NCBI RefSeq assembly: GCF_022869785.1
Contig: NZ_CP094997.1
Span: forward strand, 868,001-932,000
DNA: 64,000 nt
Source of the DNA: Dyadobacter chenwenxiniae
GTDB lineage: Bacteria > Bacteroidota > Bacteroidia > Cytophagales > Spirosomataceae
Reading direction: 5' to 3'
The position numbers and the translations under genes were made by a program. Below, piece after piece: positions 61,924 to 64,000 of this stretch (position 1 is its first letter; each line of letters starts with the position of its first letter). The notes under the pieces are model-generated. The model had not been told where the DNA came from, did no database searches, and saw nothing but the letters and a program-made list of their open reading frames with translations.

Positions 61924-62838
61924 ATGCAGGGGCAACCAGTAGTTTTTGATAATATTTCAGCTTTGATGGAGCGGGTCGGCTTGCCGTCACCGCTGCATCC
62001 GCTGATCACATTGGTCAACTATGACGAAAACAAACCTGGCCTGGCTGATGCGGGAAGTCAGTATTTGCTGCATTTTTATAAAATAGCTTTTAAGTTACGG
62101 TTCAATGGCAAGGCGAAATACGGACCTGGATCTTATGATTTTCGCGATGGCGGGCTTGCTTTCGTTGGGCCCAATCAGATCGTCCAGCTATCCGATGATT
62201 TGGAGGAGCACGAGGGTTATGCATTGTACTTTCATCCCGATCTTTTCTACAAACATCCACTTGCATCCCGCATTCACCGATATGGCTTTTTCGCGTATTC
62301 GGTCTCCGAAGCATTGTTTCTCTCCGAGAAAGAGAAGCGTGTAATCAAAGGTGTATTTGAGTCAATAGCGACGGAGCTGGGAACGCACACTGATCATTTC
62401 AGCCTGGATGTGCTGGTTTCGCAGATCGAGCTGCTCCTTCATCACTGCAATCGTTTTTACAACCGGCAATTCTTGACTCGCAATGTGGTTCATCACGATC
62501 TGATCGATCAGATGAATGCATTTTTAGATGAGCGCTTTGAGAAGAAAGAGGCGCTTGTGAGCGGCTTGCCGACGACCCAGGAAATAGCAGAGGAATTGAA
62601 AGTTTCACAGCGATACTTGTCCGACATGCTCAAATCCCTCACCGGTCAGACCACCCAGCAGCATATTCATTTGAAGATGGTTGACAAAGCCAAGGAAATG
62701 TTTGGGAATGACCTGCTTACAACGGCCGATGTGGCTTATGCATTAGGCTTTGAGCATCCGCAGTCTTTCAACAAATTATTCAAACAAAAAACCGGCATGT
62801 CACCCGCTGCTTTTCGTAAGTTGCTGAATCCGAATTAG
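61924..62838 (+). CDS. AraC-family transcriptional regulator
   Basis: 304 residues from the ATG at 61924, which has an AAGAGG ribosome binding site 9 bases before it; the TTG at 61894 is less likely. N-terminal cupin-like sensor (FYKIAFKLRFNGKAKYGPGS, GLAFVGPNQIVQLSDDLEEH, GYALYFHPDLFYKHPLASRI), C-terminal double HTH (TTQEIAEELKVSQRYLSDML, KSLTGQTTQQHI, TTADVAYALGFEHPQSFNKL, FKQKTGMSPAAFRK). Probable activator of the upstream SDR and perhaps of the divergent NTF2-like gene. Confidence 0.95.
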   Translation: MQGQPVVFDNISALMERVGLPSPLHPLITLVNYDENKPGLADAGSQYLLHFYKIAFKLRFNGKAKYGPGSYDFRDGGLAFVGPNQIVQLSDDLEEHEGYALYFHPDLFYKHPLASRIHRYGFFAYSVSEALFLSEKEKRVIKGVFESIATELGTHTDHFSLDVLVSQIELLLHHCNRFYNRQFLTRNVVHHDLIDQMNAFLDERFEKKEALVSGLPTTQEIAEELKVSQRYLSDMLKSLTGQTTQQHIHLKMVDKAKEMFGNDLLTTADVAYALGFEHPQSFNKLFKQKTGMSPAAFRKLLNPN

Positions 62839-62965
62839 GAACTGGCCACTTACAAGATGGATGCTTCCTGCTAGGGTTTTCCCTAAGATTTATAAGATGG
62901 GAACTGTTGGATTTACGTTCACGGCTGATTCATCGTACTTTCGATGGATAAATTTATAAATATAA

Positions 62966-63613
62966 ATGATACGAGTCCTCATCGCGGATGACCATAATGT
63001 CTTTGTTGAAGGCATCGAGTCGCTTATTTCGGGATCACTTGATATTGAAGTGACGGAGCGCTGCTATACGGTGCAGTCAGTTATGGAGCGATTAAGCCAG
63101 ACCGCGATCGACGTCGTGTTACTTGATATTTCTTTTCCCTACATTGAAGACGGCCTCGGCCTTTGTGAATATATTGTCCGTACATACCCGGAAACGAAAG
63201 TGGTAGCACTGACTATGCACGACGATGCCAGTCTCATTAAGCGGGTCGTGAAAAAAGGGGCGAAAGGCTATTTGTTGAAGAATACTACAAAAACGGAGTT
63301 GCTGCAGGCCATCCAGGCGGTTCACCACGAGAAGCAATATTTTAATGAATCGATCACGCAAATTTTGCTGAACGATAGCCCCAAGACCAGAAGGTCGACG
63401 GCCGGCATTGGCGCAAAACCACACCTTAGCCCTCGCGAATCGGAAGTGCTGACCCGCATTGCGCAGGGATTAACTACGCAGCAGATGGCCACTCAGTTAT
63501 TTGTGAGCGCCAAAGCGATCGAATTTCACCGAAGCAGTCTGCTGATGAAGTTCGGTGTTCCTAATACAGCCCTACTGATTAAGACGGCTATGGAGATGCA
63601 AATGATTGATTAA
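62966..63613 (+). CDS. NarL/FixJ-family response regulator
   Basis: 215 residues. Receiver: LIADDHNVFVEGIESLI, phosphoacceptor Asp54 in VVLLDISFPYIEDGLGL, ALTMHDDASLIKRVVKKGAK, GYLLKNTTKTELLQAI. LuxR-type HTH: HLSPRESEVLTRIAQGLTTQ, QMATQLFVSAKAIEFHRSSL. It is followed by a TPR sensor gene starting 22 bp after its stop, most probably its cognate kinase. Confidence 0.96.
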   Translation: MIRVLIADDHNVFVEGIESLISGSLDIEVTERCYTVQSVMERLSQTAIDVVLLDISFPYIEDGLGLCEYIVRTYPETKVVALTMHDDASLIKRVVKKGAKGYLLKNTTKTELLQAIQAVHHEKQYFNESITQILLNDSPKTRRSTAGIGAKPHLSPRESEVLTRIAQGLTTQQMATQLFVSAKAIEFHRSSLLMKFGVPNTALLIKTAMEMQMID

Positions 63614-63635
63614 TTCTATTTTGTCATTACTGGTA

Positions 63636-64000
63636 ATGCTCATGAAATGCTGTTCTCTCCGGTCTGTTTGGCGGATCATTTTCCTTTTCGTAATTATCCT
63701 GACCGGCGGGTTTCAATCCGTCGAGGCGGTAACTGACACGACGTCTGTTGATAGTTTACAAAGACAGATTAAGATGTTGGTGCAGGATAAGCTTTACAGT
63801 CAGGCTGCAAAAGCTTACGATTCTTTGGGTAAACTATACCATCGGCAGTATGGATACAATAAATACACGATGGATTCTTACTTAAGTAGCTTGAAATATT
63901 ACAGCCTGATGGGCGACTCACTTGGATATTTTAATCAGTACCTGGTGATAGGGGACTACTACACCCAGGATTACTTCATGCATGCTTACGCTGAACAATA
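63636..64000 (+). CDS. TPR-containing sensor protein, 5' part (cut by window end)
   Basis: ATG at 63636 (or 63642, two codons later), open to the window end. Hydrophobic signal/anchor (WRIIFLFVIILTGGF), then DTTSVDSLQRQIKMLVQDKL, YSQAAKAYDSLGKLYHRQYG, YNKYTMDSYLSSLKYYSLMG, helical pairs of TPR type as in the periplasmic part of TPR histidine kinases. Behind a NarL-type regulator this is very likely the sensor kinase; the kinase domain is outside the window. Confidence 0.8.
   Translation, partial: MLMKCCSLRSVWRIIFLFVIILTGGFQSVEAVTDTTSVDSLQRQIKMLVQDKLYSQAAKAYDSLGKLYHRQYGYNKYTMDSYLSSLKYYSLMGDSLGYFNQYLVIGDYYTQDYFMHAYAEQ

Noticed and set aside
1..64000. CRISPR arrays, tRNA or rRNA genes
   Set aside because: No regular short repeats with spacers and no recognisable RNA gene sequences were seen.

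Overview
The window looks like a chromosomal segment of a Bacteroidota bacterium of the Cytophagales, most like Dyadobacter or a relative. The evidence is the mix of SusC/SusD pairs, FecR anti-sigma factors, Y_Y_Y-domain sensor kinases, LytTR regulators, type IX secretion (T9SS) C-terminal signals, DUF4249/TonB receptor pairs, and promoters of the TTG-N20-TAnnTTTG type. The genus is an inference. I saw no rRNA, tRNA or CRISPR array.

Layout. 1-2841: the 5' part of a hybrid two-component sensor, cut by the window edge. 3-8 kb: accessory DNA with decayed NTF2-like, AraC and desuccinylase genes, one lipoprotein, and an intact HxlR/NmrA divergent pair with a clear operator. 8-31 kb: secreted or lipid-anchored proteins (a T9SS repeat protein, several lipoproteins, a metallopeptidase with a propeller), a globin, a DKNYY protein, a LytTR two-component system and a membrane-anchored TPR-HTH regulator, separated by many gene remnants. 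Five transcription units here share one promoter layout: one or two copies of a TACCTTTTGTATAC-like box placed 33-34 bp upstream of a TAnnTTTG -7 element. I regard this as the most interesting undescribed signal in the window.

31-37 kb: a DUF4249/TonB receptor pair divergent from an ECF sigma factor and a membrane protein that joins an anti-sigma-like N-terminus to a barrel-like C-terminus. 37-42 kb: a nucleotidyltransferase-HEPN gene, an IS3-family element with a 3-bp target duplication, and a membrane glycosyltransferase gene whose 3' end was cut off by that element, followed by its PHP-domain partner. A second nucleotidyltransferase-HEPN copy lies at 59.7-60.6 kb with the same 40-bp leader.

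43.6-54.4 kb: a polysaccharide utilisation locus: ECF sigma, FecR anti-sigma, SusC, SusD, a GH89 alpha-N-acetylglucosaminidase and an overlapping acyltransferase of the heparan-alpha-glucosaminide N-acetyltransferase type. The last two match the acetylate-then-cleave pair of lysosomal heparan sulfate breakdown. A GH95 fucosidase remnant follows. 54.5-57.3 kb: a LytTR regulator and TPR histidine kinase operon. 57.4-59.2 kb: three small secreted proteins in one operon. 60.6-62.8 kb: an NTF2-like gene divergent from an SDR and AraC pair. 63-64 kb: a NarL-type response regulator and the start of its TPR sensor, cut by the window end.
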